Assembly: GCA_963827515.1 (NCBI GenBank)
Contig: CAWHBF010000023.1
Coordinates: forward strand, 558,001 to 622,000
DNA: 64,000 nucleotides
Source of the DNA: JABFSA01 sp963827515
Lineage (GTDB): Bacteria; Acidobacteriota; Vicinamibacteria; Vicinamibacterales; UBA2999
Reading direction: 5' to 3'
Made by a program: the position numbers and the translations under genes. Below are positions 1 to 8,354 of the stretch, piece by piece (the first letter of the stretch is position 1; the number at the start of each line of letters is the position of its first letter). The notes below the pieces were generated by a model, which was not told the DNA's origin, did no database searches, and saw only the letters and a list, made by a program, of their open reading frames with translations.

Positions 1-39
1 AGCAGCGATGGCGGTGGCGGTTCGACCGGAAGGATCCAT
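1..39 (-). CDS. possible 5' end of a leftward gene, cut by window edge
   Basis: An ATG on the minus strand at 39 opens a reading frame (MDPSGRTATAIAA) that runs off the left edge without a stop. It lies just downstream of the AT-rich inverted-repeat region at 46-78, which would suit a divergent promoter. Only 13 codons are visible, so no family can be named and the frame may be chance. Confidence 0.25.
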   Translation of the reverse strand, partial: MDPSGRTATAIAA

Positions 40-45
40 TTAATC

Positions 46-78
46 TGTTACGTATATTATTTTGTACCGTAACATAAT
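46..78. promoter_or_regulatory. AT-rich operator/promoter with GTTACG/CGTAAC inverted repeat
   Basis: TGTTACG (46-52) and CGTAACA (68-74) form a perfect 7-bp inverted repeat whose half-sites begin 21 bp apart. The interior is unusually AT-rich for this genome. CATAAT (73-78) could be a -10 element for rightward transcription toward the MutS-like gene. The same half-sites with the same 21-bp phasing occur before the AAA ATPase gene at 27,185-27,246. The binding protein is unknown. Confidence 0.5.
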
Positions 79-147
79 TGCACCGCTGGGTTCTGCGACT
101 GCCCACCCCGAACAGGGCACAATGGCCCGTCATGCTGTCTCCGAGCG

Positions 148-1922
148 ATGAGTACCCGGGAGCGGCTCGGTCTGCGCCAGGCCGAGGCCGGCAGGCTGGC
201 AGCGAGAGACCGTCTCCTCAGCTACGTTCGCCTGCTTGGTGTTCCTGGCGGGAGGCGTGGTCGTCGTCGCATGGTGGCGCGGCAGCGCCGGCGCCTGGTG
301 GCTGGCTCTACCGGCCCTGGCTTTTGCGGCGCTCGTACGAAGCCATGACCGTGTCATTCGGGCTCGCCTGGCCGCGGAGCGTTCCATCGGGTTCTACGAA
401 CGGGGCCTCAGCCGAATCGAGGATCGCTGGTCCAACGACGGCGAGACCGGCGAGCGCTTCCGCAGCGATGACCATCCCTACGCCAACGACCTGGATCTCT
501 TCGGGCCAGGGTCGCTCTTTCAGCTTCTCTCGATTGCCCGAACTCGCCCAGGCGAAGAACGGCTCGCCTCATGGCTCACCCGTGCGGCGTCGCCCGAGGA
601 GGTGACGCGCAGGCAGGAGGCTGTGACGGAGCTTGCACCCGCGCTCGACCTGCGCGAGGAGCTTTCGCTGGCGGGAACCGACGTCCGGGCTGGGGTCAAC
701 GGTGATGCGCTCGTGGCGTGGGCGGAAGGAGGGCCCCAGCTCGGCGTACGGTGGCTCCGGGGTATCGCCGCGATGCTGACGGCCGCAGCGCTAGCCACGG
801 CAGGGTATGGCGTTGGCACCGGAGAATACGGGCCGTTCGTGGCGGTCGTCGCCCTCGAGATCCTCTTTTCGCTTCCACTGCGCTCGCGCGTGCTGCGGTC
901 GCTACATGCTGCTGGCTCGCCTGCCCGGGACCTCGACATCCTCGCGCACGTCCTGGAACGGCTCGAGCGTCAGGACTTCAACGCGGCCCCACTCGTCGCA
1001 CTTCGTCGCAGCCTCGACACGAGTGGCGTGCCCGCGTCAGCGGCCATTCGGCGCCTGCACCGCCTCGTCGAACTGCACGACTGGCAGCACAACCAGTTCT
1101 TCGCACCCGTCGCCGCCGCACTCCTCTGGGGAACCCATCTGGCGTGGGCGATCGAGGGATGGCGCCGGACACACGGCTCCCAAGTGCGTACCTGGTTGCA
1201 CACGGTCGGTGACTTCGAGGCACTCAGTTCGCTGTCGGCATATCGCTACGAGCACCCCGACGACGTGTGGCCGGAGATCGTCAACGAGGGCGCGGGATTC
1301 GACGGTACCTGGAATCGGTCATCCATTGATCCCAGCGGTGAGCGCCGTCCGAAACGATGTTCGGCTCTGGGGCGATACGCGAATGCTGCTCGTGAGTGGC
1401 TCGAACATGTCCGGCAAGAGCACGCTCCTACGCACGGTCGGCATCAATACGGTCCTCGCACTGGCCGGCGCTCCGGTGCGCGCCGCGGCGCTTCGGATCA
1501 CGCCGCTCGCCATCGGGGCCACGCTGCGGATTCAGGATTCGCTCCAAGAAGGCCGGTCGCGCTTCTACGCCGAGATCACGCGGATTCGCGCCATCGCGGA
1601 CACCGCTCGCGGTCCGGTGCCCCTGCTCTTTCTACTGGACGAGCTCTTCCATGGAACGAATTCGCACGACCGGCTCGCCGGCGCATCCGGCGTGCTGCGC
1701 AGCCTCATCGACCGCGGCGCGATAGGCCTGATCACGACGCACGATCTCGCGCTGACCGCTGTGGCCCACGCCCTCGCCCCTCGCGCCGTCAACGTGCACT
1801 TCGAAGACCGGTTCGAAGGGGGCGAGATCCATTTCGACTACCGCCTGAAGCCCGGTCCCGTAACGCGGAGTAACGCCATTGCGCTCATGCGCGCGGTCGG
1901 ACTCGACGTCGAGGGCGCGTGA
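148..1922 (+). CDS. MutS-family membrane-anchored ATPase, two frameshifts
   Basis: This is a MutS-related protein consisting of an N-terminal hydrophobic segment (two probable helices), a helical middle and a C-terminal MutS ATPase domain. Walker A GSNMSGKST, a Walker B region containing LLDELFHGTNSHDR, and the switch TTHDLAL are visible. It lacks the mismatch-recognition domain of MutS1, so a classical mismatch-repair role is not supported; the function of this family is unclear. No single frame covers the gene: frame 1 from ATG 148 passes to frame 2 near 228-236 (an extra G in TTGGTG would explain it) and to frame 3 near 1305-1312, just before GIGHPLIP. Both shifts equal one inserted base. 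Corrected length is about 590 residues. Either assembly indels or a recent pseudogene. Confidence 0.8.
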
Positions 1923-1960
1923 AACCACGAAGGACACGAAGAGTGCGCTTCGTGGTTCCA
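1921..1960. repeat. family B hairpin (ACCACGAAG type)
   Basis: The left arm ACCACGAAGGACACGAA and the right arm CTTCGTGGTTCC can pair. The element begins at the stop codon of the MutS-like gene. Related copies lie at 52,232-52,308 and 54,557-54,629. Confidence 0.6.
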
Positions 1961-1971
1961 CGGGCACTACA

Positions 1972-2343
1972 ATGACGAGCATGGCCTCAACCACGATCGT
2001 GTTCGGTGTGCTGCTGACGCTCCTCGGCATCGGCGGATACGTCCTCGCCGGGGGCGTCAGCGTCACGGCGCTCATTCCGGCGTTCTTCGGACTCCCGCTC
2101 GTGGTGCTGGGGTTCCTCGCGCGGTCGGACTCGATTCGAAAGCATGCGATGCATGCGGCGGCGGCGCTCGCGCTCGTGGGCTGGGCCGGTGCGGTGTTCA
2201 GCCTGATGCGCACGCCCGCAGGGCCGCGATCAGCTATCGCCGTGTTCTCTCAGAGCGCGATGGTGGTGCTCACGGCGATCTTCGTGGCGCTGTGCGTGAG
2301 GTCTTTCATAGCCGCCAGACGCGCCCGAACGAGCGGACGCTAG
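1972..2343 (+). CDS. small integral membrane protein, unknown function
   Basis: Encodes about 123 residues with four hydrophobic stretches (near residues 6-26, 28-46, 57-75 and 90-110) and a basic tail ending RRARTSGR, so it is probably a four-helix inner-membrane protein. ATG 1972 is chosen because upstream sequence belongs to a hairpin repeat; ATG 1981 is an alternative. No catalytic motif is seen and the family is not recognised. It follows the MutS-like ATPase on the same strand, separated only by the repeat, so co-transcription is possible. Confidence 0.6.
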   Translation: MTSMASTTIVFGVLLTLLGIGGYVLAGGVSVTALIPAFFGLPLVVLGFLARSDSIRKHAMHAAAALALVGWAGAVFSLMRTPAGPRSAIAVFSQSAMVVLTAIFVALCVRSFIAARRARTSGR

Positions 2344-2361
2344 GGCGTTCTTTCCTTCACG

Positions 2362-2475
2362 AGCCACAGAGGCACAGAACGGCGTAGAGCGGAGGCTTTA
2401 GCCTCCGCGGACACGCGCACGCTGAAGCGTGCGCTCTACGACGAAACTTCTCTGTGCCTCCGTGACTCTGTGGCT
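2362..2475. repeat. nested repeat: family C element inside a family A hairpin
   Basis: The outer arms GCCACAGAGGCACAGA and TCTGTGCCTCCGTGACTC pair around an inner element bounded by GTAGAGC (2384-2390) and GCTCTAC (2433-2439). The inner element has two arms, GGAGGC/GCCTCC and CGCACGC/GCGTGCG, giving a Y-shaped fold. It fills the gap between convergent genes and could act as a bidirectional terminator or processing site, which is inference. Confidence 0.75.
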
Positions 2476-2489
2476 AGCTGGAAGAGCAA

Positions 2490-3689
2490 CTATCCAGGCG
2501 GCGTTGCCGTCTTACGCGGTGGGTTGAAGAACGGCATCTTGACCACCGTGGCCCCCACGAAGAGCCGCACCGCCTCCACGGTCACTTCCACCTCGAGACG
2601 CGTGCCCTCGCTGAAGTAGGGGGCTTCGACCGTCGCCAGCGCCAGCAGCCGCTTCAGCGTCGGCGACCAGGCGGTGGTCGTGGCGCGACCGACCTGCCGG
2701 CCGTCACGCATCACCGGCACCGGCACGCGTGACGCCGTCGCCGGCGCCACCGGCGCGAGCGCCGCACGTTCGTACGCCGCCTCTACCTCGGTCCAGTCCC
2801 ACTCGAGACCAACGACCATGCGAGAAGGGCCGCGGCTTCGCTCCTCCGCCAGCGCCGAACGCCCGACGAACGGGCCTTTCTCTATCGCCACGAGCCGTCC
2901 GAGACCCATCTCGAACGGGGAATACTTCTGCGCGTCTATCAGCGCTTTCCGACTGCCGTGGAAGTCCACGTCGATGAGGAGGAGCCCGGCTTCGAGTCGT
3001 GCCACATCGAGCGCGAGCATTCCCGCCGGTCTGAGATCGAACGACGCTCCGTGCTCCATCAGGGTGTCCCACACCTCGACGGCCGATTCGACCGGTATCC
3101 AGATCTCGTAACCCAGATCCCCTGTGTACCCGGTGCGCGAGATTTCCACGGGAACACGACCAATGCGGCCGGGCATCACGCGAAAGTATTTCAACGACTC
3201 GACATCAGCCTCCGCCGCTGCCCGCAGGACGCGCGCGGACATGGGCCCCTGGAGGGCCAGGGCCGCAACCCGTTCTGAGACATCCTCGATCTCGACATCC
3301 AGCCCCACGGCGTTCTGCCGAAACCATCGCAAACTGGGATCGGCTGCGGTCCATCGATACGCCTGCTCTCCCAGCCGCGCGACCGTCCCGTCATCGATGA
3401 CCTTGCCTTGCTCGTCGCACCAGGGTGTGTACCAGACCTGACCGATGCTCATGCGTCGAGCGTCACGCGTAATGACCCGGTCCACGAGCCGCGTCGCGTC
3501 TCGACCGGTGACGTGGTACTTGAACAACGGGGAGATGTCGATGAGGGCGGCTGCGTTGCGAATGGCGTTGTATTCGTGCTCGTGGTGGCTCTCGTACGCG
3601 CTGACGGCGTAGTAGCCCGACCACTCGCGGTAGTTCAGCGATTCGCACAGTGCGAAGGTGCGCGGGTGAAAGGCTGTCCCGATGGGCAC
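2490..3689 (-). CDS. GcvT-like folate-binding aminomethyltransferase family protein
   Basis: A 399-residue protein resembling glycine-cleavage T protein and the folate-binding domains of dimethylglycine/sarcosine dehydrogenases. Recognisable blocks are ALIDISPLFKYHVTG, LALQGPMSARVL, ISRTGYTGDLGYEIW and GMLALDVARLEAGLLLID, typical of the GcvT fold; the C-terminal barrel follows (about 300-399). Start GTG 3689 keeps it clear of the divergent gene at 3720. No other gcv genes are present, so it probably transfers a one-carbon group in a pathway shared with its flavoprotein neighbours rather than in the glycine cleavage complex. The substrate is unknown. Confidence 0.8.
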   Translation of the reverse strand: MPIGTAFHPRTFALCESLNYREWSGYYAVSAYESHHEHEYNAIRNAAALIDISPLFKYHVTGRDATRLVDRVITRDARRMSIGQVWYTPWCDEQGKVIDDGTVARLGEQAYRWTAADPSLRWFRQNAVGLDVEIEDVSERVAALALQGPMSARVLRAAAEADVESLKYFRVMPGRIGRVPVEISRTGYTGDLGYEIWIPVESAVEVWDTLMEHGASFDLRPAGMLALDVARLEAGLLLIDVDFHGSRKALIDAQKYSPFEMGLGRLVAIEKGPFVGRSALAEERSRGPSRMVVGLEWDWTEVEAAYERAALAPVAPATASRVPVPVMRDGRQVGRATTTAWSPTLKRLLALATVEAPYFSEGTRLEVEVTVEAVRLFVGATVVKMPFFNPPRKTATPPG

Positions 3690-3719
3690 TGGCGGAATTA
3701 TAGAGGTGGGCGGGATAGA
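3690..3719. promoter_or_regulatory. 30-bp divergent intergenic region with TATAAT
   Basis: A perfect TATAAT on the minus strand (plus-strand ATTATA, 3697-3702) lies about 7 nt from GTG 3689, so the GcvT-like mRNA would be essentially leaderless. In the other direction GAGGTG (3703-3708) is a plausible ribosome-binding site 11 nt before ATG 3720, so that gene's promoter must lie inside the GcvT-like coding region. Confidence 0.5.
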
Positions 3720-5306
3720 ATGCGCGCCGTGACGTACGACGCGGTCGTCATCGGCGGCGGACACAACGGCTTGACGACCGCCGCCTACCTCGCGAGAGCG
3801 GGCCGCAAGGTGCTGGTACTGGAGCGCCGCCACGTACTCGGCGGCGCAGCCGTCACCGAGGAGATCTTCCAGGGATTCAAGTTCTCGGTCTGCTCGTACG
3901 TCGTGTCGCTCCTCCGCCCCGAGATCATCCGCGAGCTGGACTTGCCACGACGCGGCCTCGAGATCCTGCCGCTCGACGGCACGTTCACACCGATGCCGAA
4001 CGGCGACTACCTGTGGCGCGTCAACGACCATGCGAAGACCCGCCGGGAGATCTCGCGACACTCCCTCGTCGATGCGGAAGCGTACGACGAGTACGGCCGC
4101 GCGATGGTGGCGATGGGACGCTTCGTCAGGCCGATCCTCAACATGTTGCCCCCGGATCCGACCTCACTCGATCCTCGTGAACTGCAGAAGCTCCTCTTCC
4201 TCGTGCAGCGATTCCGAAACCTCTCGCGGCAGGACCAATACAACCAGGTCCAGCTCATGACGATGAGCGCCGTTGACTTTCTCGATCAATGGTTCGAAAC
4301 GGACGTGCTGAAGGCGACGATGGCCGCCTCGGGCATCATCGGGACGTTCCAGGGCGTGCGCTCGCCTGGCACCGCGTATGTACTGCTGCACCACTACATG
4401 GGCGACATCGACGGTGCGTTCCGCTCCTGGGGCTTTGCGCGTGGCGGCACCGGCGCGATCTCGAATGCGATAGCCGACGCCGCGCGTGAGGCCGGAGTCG
4501 AGATTCGAGTCAATGCTTCGGTTGCCGGCATCACGGTACGGAACAACCGAGCGCAGGGCGTTGTCCTCGACAACGGCGACGAGATTGCTGCCAATGTGAT
4601 CGCTTCGAGCGTCGATCCGCGCCTGACCTTTCTGAAGTTCATCGACAGGGCGGCCCTTTCCGAGGATTTTCTCGACGATATTCGCCGCTACAAGTTTCGT
4701 GGCTCATCCGGCAAGGTCAATCTCGCGTTGGATACGCTGCCCGAGTTCACCTGCCGCCCCGCCGCCGGTCCGCACTTGCGAGGCGCCATCTCCATTTCGC
4801 CGAGCGTCGACTACATGGAGCGTGCGTACGACGCGGCGAAGTACGGCTGCTTCTCGCGCCAGCCGTACATCGACGTCGTGATCCCGTCGCTCACCGACCC
4901 CAGCGTCGCTCCGCCTGGCAAGCATGTGATGTCCTGCTTCGTCCAGTACGCGCCCTACCACCTCACGGAAGGCTCGTGGGACGACAAGCGCGAGGAGTTC
5001 GGCGACGCGGTCGTGAACACGCTCACGCAGTACGCTCCGAACCTGAAGAACTCCATCCTTCATCGCCAGGTCATCACGCCGCTCGATCTCGAGCGTGAAT
5101 GGGGGCTCTCCGAGGGAAACATCTTTCAGGGCGAACTGACGCTCGAGCAACTGTTCTTCCTCAGGCCGGCTCCGGGATGGGCGCAGTACCGGACGCCGGT
5201 CAAGGGGTTGTACATGTGTGGATCGGCCACGCATCCCGGCGGCGGCATCATGGGTGCGCCCGGGCGAAACGCCGCCCTGAAGATCATGGCGGACACGCAC
5301 CGATGA
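3720..5306 (+). CDS. phytoene dehydrogenase-like FAD oxidoreductase (PYROXD2-type)
   Basis: A 528-residue flavoprotein of the COG1233 family. The N-terminal dinucleotide fold is seen as DAVVIGGGHNGLTTAAYLARAG, followed by VLERRHVLGGAAVTEE; the C-terminal FAD region is GLYMCGSATHPGGGIMGAPG. Members include carotenoid desaturases and the poorly understood PYROXD2 group. No carotenoid genes (crtB, crtE) are nearby, so carotenoid synthesis is not supported. ATG 3720 follows GAGGTG. The stop overlaps the start of a second homologue by 4 nt (ATGA), and a GcvT-like gene is divergent. Confidence 0.85.
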   Translation: MRAVTYDAVVIGGGHNGLTTAAYLARAGRKVLVLERRHVLGGAAVTEEIFQGFKFSVCSYVVSLLRPEIIRELDLPRRGLEILPLDGTFTPMPNGDYLWRVNDHAKTRREISRHSLVDAEAYDEYGRAMVAMGRFVRPILNMLPPDPTSLDPRELQKLLFLVQRFRNLSRQDQYNQVQLMTMSAVDFLDQWFETDVLKATMAASGIIGTFQGVRSPGTAYVLLHHYMGDIDGAFRSWGFARGGTGAISNAIADAAREAGVEIRVNASVAGITVRNNRAQGVVLDNGDEIAANVIASSVDPRLTFLKFIDRAALSEDFLDDIRRYKFRGSSGKVNLALDTLPEFTCRPAAGPHLRGAISISPSVDYMERAYDAAKYGCFSRQPYIDVVIPSLTDPSVAPPGKHVMSCFVQYAPYHLTEGSWDDKREEFGDAVVNTLTQYAPNLKNSILHRQVITPLDLEREWGLSEGNIFQGELTLEQLFFLRPAPGWAQYRTPVKGLYMCGSATHPGGGIMGAPGRNAALKIMADTHR

Positions 5307-6869
5307 CGAACGTCGTCATCATCGGCGGGGGACACAACGGTCTGTCCGCGGCGTTCTATCTCGCGAAGGCCGGTCTCAAACCGATCGTGCTGGAATCACG
5401 CCCCGGGCTCGGTGGCGGCGCCGTCACGGGCGATCTGCATCCAGGCTTCAAGTGTCCGACGCTCTCCCACCACACCTCACTGTGGGCAGACATCGTTCGT
5501 GACATGGACCTGCCTTCGCTTGGCGTCAACTTCCTCGAGCCGGAGGTCGAGGCGATCGCGGTTCCACTCGACGGGCCTCCGCTCGTCGTCTACGACGACC
5601 CCGAGCGCACCGCCAACGCGATGCGCGGACGAAGCGCGAAGGACGCGGCTGCCTATCCTGAGTATCGCGCGGCGATGGAGCAGATCGCCCGGGTGGTCGG
5701 CTCCGTTCTGGGTTCACCGCCTCCGGATATCGATGACCCCGGACCTCGCGACTTGTGGAACGTGCTCGGCGTCGGCCGCAGTTTTCGCGGTCTCGGCACG
5801 CGAAACGGCTATCGACTCCTGCGATGGGCGCCGATGCCGGTGGCCGATCTCACGCGCGAATGGTTCGAGTCGGAACTGCTCTGTGCGTCGATTGCAGGGC
5901 CGGCGGTATCGGGCGCCATGATGGGCCCCCGTTCTGCCGGCTCCGGACTCGTGCTGCTGCTGCAGGAGGCCCATAGGCTGCTCGCGGGAGGTTCGTTTCG
6001 AGCTCGCGGGGGCCCCGGTGCGATGACCGTGGGGATGGCAATCGCCGCGCACGGCGCTGGTGCAGAGATCCGTCGTGGCACGACGGTCGAACGGATCATC
6101 GTGAGGGACGATCACGTCGTCGGGGTCGTTGCGGATGGCACGGAGATCCCCGCGACCGTCGTCGTATCCGCGGTGGACCCAAAGACAACGTTCCTGCGAC
6201 TCATGAACGCAGAGGATCTAACGCCGGACTTCCTGATGAAGATCCGCAACTATCGAGCAAGGGGAACCCTCGCGAAAGTGAATCTTGCGCTGACCGCGCT
6301 TCCCGGGTTCCGGTGCGTACCTTCGGGCGAGACCGCACTCCTGTCAGGTCGTATCCATCTTGGACCGACGCTCGACTACATCGAGCGCGCGTTCGACCAC
6401 GCGAAGTATGGCGAGATGTCGGCCGACCCGTGGCTCGATGTGACCATTCCCTCGATCCTGGATCCCGATCTCGCCCCGAGCGGCGCCCACGTCATGTCGA
6501 TCTACGTGCACTACACGCCGTTCAGCCTGCGGCACGGCGACTGGCAGACATCCAAGGCTCTGCTTCTGCAACGCGTGCTCGCGACACTCGAGCAGTTTGC
6601 GCCCGGGCGTGAGCTCTCTCGTCGTGGCCGCAGAGTCGATCACACCCGAGGAGCTCGAGTCGCAGTACGGCTTTCATGGCGGCCACGTCTTCCACGGCGA
6701 GCTGACGCTGGATCAACTCGCCACGATGAGACCGCTGCTGGGGTACGGGCGGTACAAAGGACCGGTCCGTGGGCTGTATCTGTGCGGCGCCGGCACACAC
6801 CCCGGTGGTCTCATGGCCGGCGCCAGCGGAAAGCTGGCGGCCCACGAGATTGTCAGTTCATTGTCGTAG
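5303..6869 (+). CDS. second PYROXD2-type FAD oxidoreductase, one frameshift
   Basis: A paralogue of the preceding gene, about 521 residues after correction, starting in an ATGA overlap. The N-terminal FAD fold is NVVIIGGGHNGLSAAFYLAK and the C-terminal motif is GLYLCGAGTHPGGLMAGASG. The frame changes near 6600-6610 at GCGCCCGGGCG; removing one base restores an uninterrupted PGVSSLVVAAES junction. The rest is well conserved, so a single-base assembly error is likely, though a real recent frameshift cannot be excluded. The two paralogues may form a heteromer, which is inference from coupling. Confidence 0.8.
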
Positions 6870-6903
6870 AGACAACGTGAGCCAGTGCGCTATTCTCTGG
6901 GCG

Positions 6904-7500
6904 GTGACGAACGATCTCCGCTACCCCATAGGGCCTCTGCAACCAGTCACGCCTGCAACTGACGAGGTACGGAGCATGGCCATTGAGGACCTCAACGCCC
7001 TCCCTGCGTTGATGCGTCGCGCGGTGAGTGGATTGACCGACGCCCAACTCGACACCCCGTACCGGCCCGGCGGATGGACCGTCCGGCAGGTCGTGCACCA
7101 CGTGCCCGACAGCCACATGCACGCCTACATCCGGCTGAAGCTCGCACTCACGGAAGACGAACCCACGATCAAGCCGTACAACGAGCAGACGTGGGCCGAG
7201 CTGGCCGACAGCAGGATGCCGATTGATGTTTCGCTCGGCCTCCTGGACGGCGTCCATGCGCGGATGGTGACCATCCTCCGCGGCATGGGATCCAAAGACT
7301 GGGCCCGGACGTTCAACCACCCGGAGTACCCGGAGGCCCCCCGCACGCTTGACTGGCTCGTGCAGGGCTACGCCTGGCACTCACGTCACCACCTTGCCCA
7401 CATCACGTCTTTGCGACAACGCGAAGGCTGGCTGCAGCGAGCCGTAGCTTGCTCGCGGTCACGCGCAGCGAAGCTGCGCTCTACGGCGAAGCATCGCTGA
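6904..7500 (+). CDS. DinB/YfiT family protein, possible bacillithiol S-transferase
   Basis: 198 residues. The block RYPIGPLQPV near the N-terminus, GGWTVRQVVHHVPDSHMHAY and GYAWHSRHHLAHI near the C-terminus give the YfiT-type four-helix bundle with three metal-binding histidines. YfiT-type proteins transfer thiols such as bacillithiol; bshA and bshB1 at 43.9-45.8 kb make that plausible. GTG 6904 matches the family N-terminus. The last roughly 22 residues after LRQREGW are encoded by an intergenic repeat element (7441-7487) and look like read-through into the repeat rather than family sequence. Confidence 0.75.
   Translation: MTNDLRYPIGPLQPVTPATDEVRSMAIEDLNALPALMRRAVSGLTDAQLDTPYRPGGWTVRQVVHHVPDSHMHAYIRLKLALTEDEPTIKPYNEQTWAELADSRMPIDVSLGLLDGVHARMVTILRGMGSKDWARTFNHPEYPEAPRTLDWLVQGYAWHSRHHLAHITSLRQREGWLQRAVACSRSRAAKLRSTAKHR
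7441..7487. repeat. family C-like hairpin overlapping the DinB-type gene end
   Basis: Outer arms GCCGTAG (7441-7447) and CTACGGC (7481-7487) enclose an inner hairpin GCGCAGC-GAA-GCTGCGC. The element lies inside the 3' end of the preceding coding frame. A degenerate second copy follows (GGCCGTAG... near 7533 to about 7572). Confidence 0.6.
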
Positions 7501-7618
7501 GCAGTTTCCACAAGGGCGAAGGCTGGCTAGTCGGCCGTAGCTCGCTTCGTTTTCCGAGAGCGAAGGCTGATAGGATAAGCGCACCGAAATGGCCGCCATC
7601 AAACCCAAGGATGCCCAA

Positions 7619-7909
7619 GTGAGCGACAAACCAGAGATCGGCGATGCGCTGGGCATGATCGAGACACGCGGCCTGATCGGAATGATCGAGGCAGCCGACG
7701 CGATGCTCAAGACGGCGAATGTGGTGCTGGTCAGCTGGCAGAAGGTCGATGCCGGGCTCGTGACCGCGCTCATCCGCGGTGACGTCGGTTCGGTGAAGGC
7801 CGCCACCGACGCCGGAGCCGCCGCCGCCCGCCGCGTAGGCGAGCTGGTCGGCGTTCACGTCATTCCGCGCCCGGCCGACGACCTCGAGAAAGTTTTTCCG
7901 ATCCGCTAG
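7619..7909 (+). CDS. bacterial microcompartment shell protein, BMC-H type, isolated
   Basis: About 96 residues from GTG 7619; ATG 7589 would add ten residues. IGDALGMIETRGLIGMIEAA followed by DAMLKTANVVL and GDVGSVKAATDAGAAAA is the canonical BMC domain of hexameric shell proteins such as PduA, EutM and CcmK. Such proteins tile the shell of metabolic microcompartments. No other shell gene (BMC-P or BMC-T), signature enzyme or aldehyde dehydrogenase lies nearby, so this is a solitary shell gene that probably serves a locus elsewhere. Its 3' end overlaps the convergent MerR gene by 50 bp. Confidence 0.85.
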   Translation: MSDKPEIGDALGMIETRGLIGMIEAADAMLKTANVVLVSWQKVDAGLVTALIRGDVGSVKAATDAGAAAARRVGELVGVHVIPRPADDLEKVFPIR

Positions 7910-8354
7910 TCCGCCGCCTGCGCTCGCGCACGACCAGCGGGCGAATCGGCAGGTCCTGCCCCACCATCAGCAGCGGCTGCGACGGCGAGTCCAGGTCGTA
8001 GAGTCCCCCGTCCTTCGTTCGCGCGTACAGCTGATCGCCGGCAATGAAAAGGGTCATCGCGCCGTCGTCACCGATCGCCTCGTACAAGCGCACGCCGAAC
8101 TGGTCGTGCAGCGTCGTGAGCAATCGCCGAAGGCGCGGCACGGAGAAACCGCGGCGTCGGAGATCGGCCAGCACCTGCAATTCGAGCACATCGAGCGGCG
8201 TGTAGCGCCGTTCGGTAAATCCACCGGCCTCCGTTCGGTGGGCTGCGAGCGCGGCCTTGAACAGCCGGCGCGTGTCCCACCATTGCAGCTGCCGGGCGGT
8301 CAGGCCGGTCAGCACGGCGACTTCTCTCGATGTGTAGTGCTTCTTGAGCTTCAC
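7860..8354 (-). CDS. MerR-family transcriptional regulator
   Basis: 164 residues. An N-terminal winged helix-turn-helix (YTSREVAVLTGLTARQLQWW, residues about 7-26) with the following ERRYTPLDVLELQVLADLRR and GFSVPRLRRLL is typical of MerR proteins. The C-terminal half is not a recognised sensor domain and shows no cysteine cluster. Start GTG 8354 overlaps the stop of the upstream oxidase gene by 4 nt (GTGA), so the two are probably translationally coupled. It is convergent with the shell-protein gene. The inducer is unknown. Confidence 0.75.
   Translation of the reverse strand: MKLKKHYTSREVAVLTGLTARQLQWWDTRRLFKAALAAHRTEAGGFTERRYTPLDVLELQVLADLRRRGFSVPRLRRLLTTLHDQFGVRLYEAIGDDGAMTLFIAGDQLYARTKDGGLYDLDSPSQPLLMVGQDLPIRPLVVRERRRRTSGSEKLSRGRRPGAE

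Noticed and set aside
148..1922. MutS1 mismatch-repair protein
   Set aside because: Only the ATPase domain matches; the N-terminus is hydrophobic and the mismatch-binding domain is missing.
2490..3689. glycine cleavage system operon
   Set aside because: No gcvH, gcvP or lipoamide genes accompany the GcvT-like gene.
3720..6869. carotenoid biosynthesis cluster
   Set aside because: The two oxidoreductases resemble phytoene desaturases but belong to the broader PYROXD2-like group, and no phytoene synthase or prenyltransferase is nearby.
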